This document shows, piece after piece, positions 34,168-35,085 of a DNA stretch of 35,085 bases. Position 1 is the stretch's first letter, and each line of letters starts with the position of its first letter. Source of the DNA: Campylobacterales bacterium (GTDB lineage: Bacteria > Campylobacterota > Campylobacteria > Campylobacterales > QNZT01); NCBI GenBank assembly GCA_027066435.1, contig JAMONX010000093.1, positions 1 through 35,085 of the forward strand. The letters run 5' to 3'. The position numbers and the translations under genes were made by a program. The notes beneath the pieces were generated by a model. That model did not search any database. It was not told the origin of the DNA and saw only the letters and a list, made by a program, of their open reading frames with translations.

Positions 34168-34852
34168 TGTAAATATTTATCTTATATCCAAGTCTAGAGT
34201 GGTTTACAATAGTATCTTTTGAAATCTTTTTACGCAAGTTTTTCACCAAACCTTTAAGTGCATCCTCACTCATATACTCACCATACCAAATATAATTTTC
34301 AATCTCTGAATAAGAGACTATCCTATCTTTTTTATCAATCAAAAGAGCTAAAAATTCTACTTCATTTGCCGTAAGTTTTATATTTACATCATCTTGAAAT
34401 AGTGTCTGATTAAGAGAATCAAAGTAGTGATTAGAACTCAATCTAAACACACTTCCCTCTCTCTCTTCAAGCTTCTTGACACAAAGCTCTATCGCTTTGT
34501 TCAAGCTATCTTCTTCTATTGGTTTGATAAGATATTTTACTAAATTTAACTCTACTGCACAAAGTAGGTATTTTTGGTCAGTAAAAGCTGTAATTATGAT
34601 GATGGGAGTCTTACTATCATTTTTTCGTATCTGTTGGCAAAGTTCTAAACCATTCATCTTTGGCATCTCAATATCTGTTATGATAATGTCTGGTTTTTTT
34701 TGTTGATAAATCTCTAATGCTTCTTCACCATTGCCTGCTTCATATATCTCCAAAAATTGATCAGATAAAAACTCAACAGCATTTTGTCGGATAAATAGTT
34801 CATCTTCGACATATAAAAGAGAGAGATTAAATTTTTGTTCTATTTTTTTCAT
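34160..34852 (-). CDS. OmpR-family response regulator
   Basis: A 230-residue two-domain regulator. Receiver domain: Glu16-Asp17, phosphorylated Asp60 in IIITDIEMPKMNG, Thr88 and Lys110 (LIKP), all intact. The C-terminal winged-helix DNA-binding domain (about 135-230) includes KLTANEVEFLALLIDKKDRI, then ALKGLVKNLRKKISKD and the wing RLGYKIN. It heads the five-gene minus-strand run and overlaps the kinase gene by eight bases. Regulated genes are unknown; its own operon and the divergent lipoprotein gene at 34920 are the nearest candidates. Confidence 0.92.
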   Translation of the reverse strand: MKKIEQKFNLSLLYVEDELFIRQNAVEFLSDQFLEIYEAGNGEEALEIYQQKKPDIIITDIEMPKMNGLELCQQIRKNDSKTPIIIITAFTDQKYLLCAVELNLVKYLIKPIEEDSLNKAIELCVKKLEEREGSVFRLSSNHYFDSLNQTLFQDDVNIKLTANEVEFLALLIDKKDRIVSYSEIENYIWYGEYMSEDALKGLVKNLRKKISKDTIVNHSRLGYKINIYNG

Positions 34853-34919
34853 CTTTACACTTTTTTGACACTATTTTCTGTTAACATACCAATATAAAGC
34901 TTAAATTTTAGGAGTAATT

Positions 34920-35085
34920 ATGAGAAAGGTCAAATTATTTATATTTTCACTACTTTTTGCATCTCTATTTGTTGGATGCATAGAGAGATATGATTATGAG
35001 GGGTGTCATAAACCAATATATCTCTCATATGAAAAACTAAGAAGTGATTATCCTAAAATTTTATCTCCTAGAGAGATTGATAAAG
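34920..35085 (+). CDS. Putative lipoprotein, 3' end missing
   Basis: ATG at 34920, preceded by AGGAG, opens a frame that runs off the window after 55 codons. The start MRKVKLFIFSLLFASLFVGC is a lipoprotein signal peptide with lipobox LFVGC (Cys20). The visible mature part, IERYDYEGCHKPIYLSYEKL and onward, is not recognised. It is divergent from the response regulator gene, with a 67-base shared upstream region, so it could be a target of that system. Confidence 0.7.
   Translation, partial: MRKVKLFIFSLLFASLFVGCIERYDYEGCHKPIYLSYEKLRSDYPKILSPREIDK

Overview
The window is a compact, AT-rich bacterial chromosome segment, most likely from a member of the Campylobacterota (epsilonproteobacteria) of the Sulfurimonas/Sulfurovum/Arcobacter kind. 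This is inferred from a desulforubrerythrin with Dx, ferritin-like and rubredoxin domains, the trigger factor-clpP-def gene order, a nitrate/nitrite-sensing (NIT) chemoreceptor, pseudopilins cleaved after Ala instead of Gly, and the low GC content. Genus cannot be fixed from the sequence alone. No insertion sequence, prophage, integrase, CRISPR array or rRNA was seen. No stretch longer than about 300 bases lacks a gene once the tRNA cluster is counted.

Layout. 1-5.0 kb (+): end of the RNA helicase gene dbpA, a periplasmic heme protein, a type IV pilin-like protein, a membrane diguanylate cyclase and moeA. 5.0-11.1 kb: desulforubrerythrin (-), a PAS protein (-), an AbrB-like/PIN toxin-antitoxin pair (+), dapF (-), a membrane acyltransferase (-), a DUF2853 protein (+), then coaE and speE (-). 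11.2-13.9 kb (+): a three-gene arsenic/metal operon (permease, arsC, arsB) with overlapping genes and no adjacent arsR. 13.9-15.6 kb: two divergent toxin-antitoxin modules, Fic with a helix-turn-helix partner (-) and dinJ-yafQ (+), each with a readable promoter and a palindrome lying in or over it. 15.75-16.3 kb (-): five tRNA genes (Pro, His, Arg, Arg, Leu in transcription order) behind a strong sigma-70 promoter.

16.3-26.8 kb is all on the minus strand. It runs tig, clpP, a degenerate GGDEF protein, def, comM-like ATPase, nnrD/nnrE, purN and fetB with gaps of 0-28 bases or 4-base overlaps, then an MCP and thiG. 26.9-28.4 kb (+): a lipoprotein and endonuclease IV (nfo), whose only plausible start is a non-canonical ATA. 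28.4-30.4 kb (-): a 660-residue lipoprotein. 30.5-31.2 kb (+): a LolA-like periplasmic protein. 31.2-34.9 kb (-): a five-gene run with every junction overlapping: response regulator, 7TM histidine kinase, DUF5718-like protein, lipoprotein and zinc-ribbon membrane protein. The window ends in the 5' part of another lipoprotein gene (+).

Most of the content is housekeeping: protein quality control, translation, metabolite repair, nucleotide, lysine, polyamine, thiamine and molybdopterin synthesis. The accessory content consists of three toxin-antitoxin modules within 9 kb, the arsenic operon and the coupled signalling operon. The best leads are the Fic partner, which looks like a DNA-binding domain joined to a VbhA-like Fic-inhibitory tail, the ATA start of nfo (with a possible second case at fetB), and the overlapping signalling operon.
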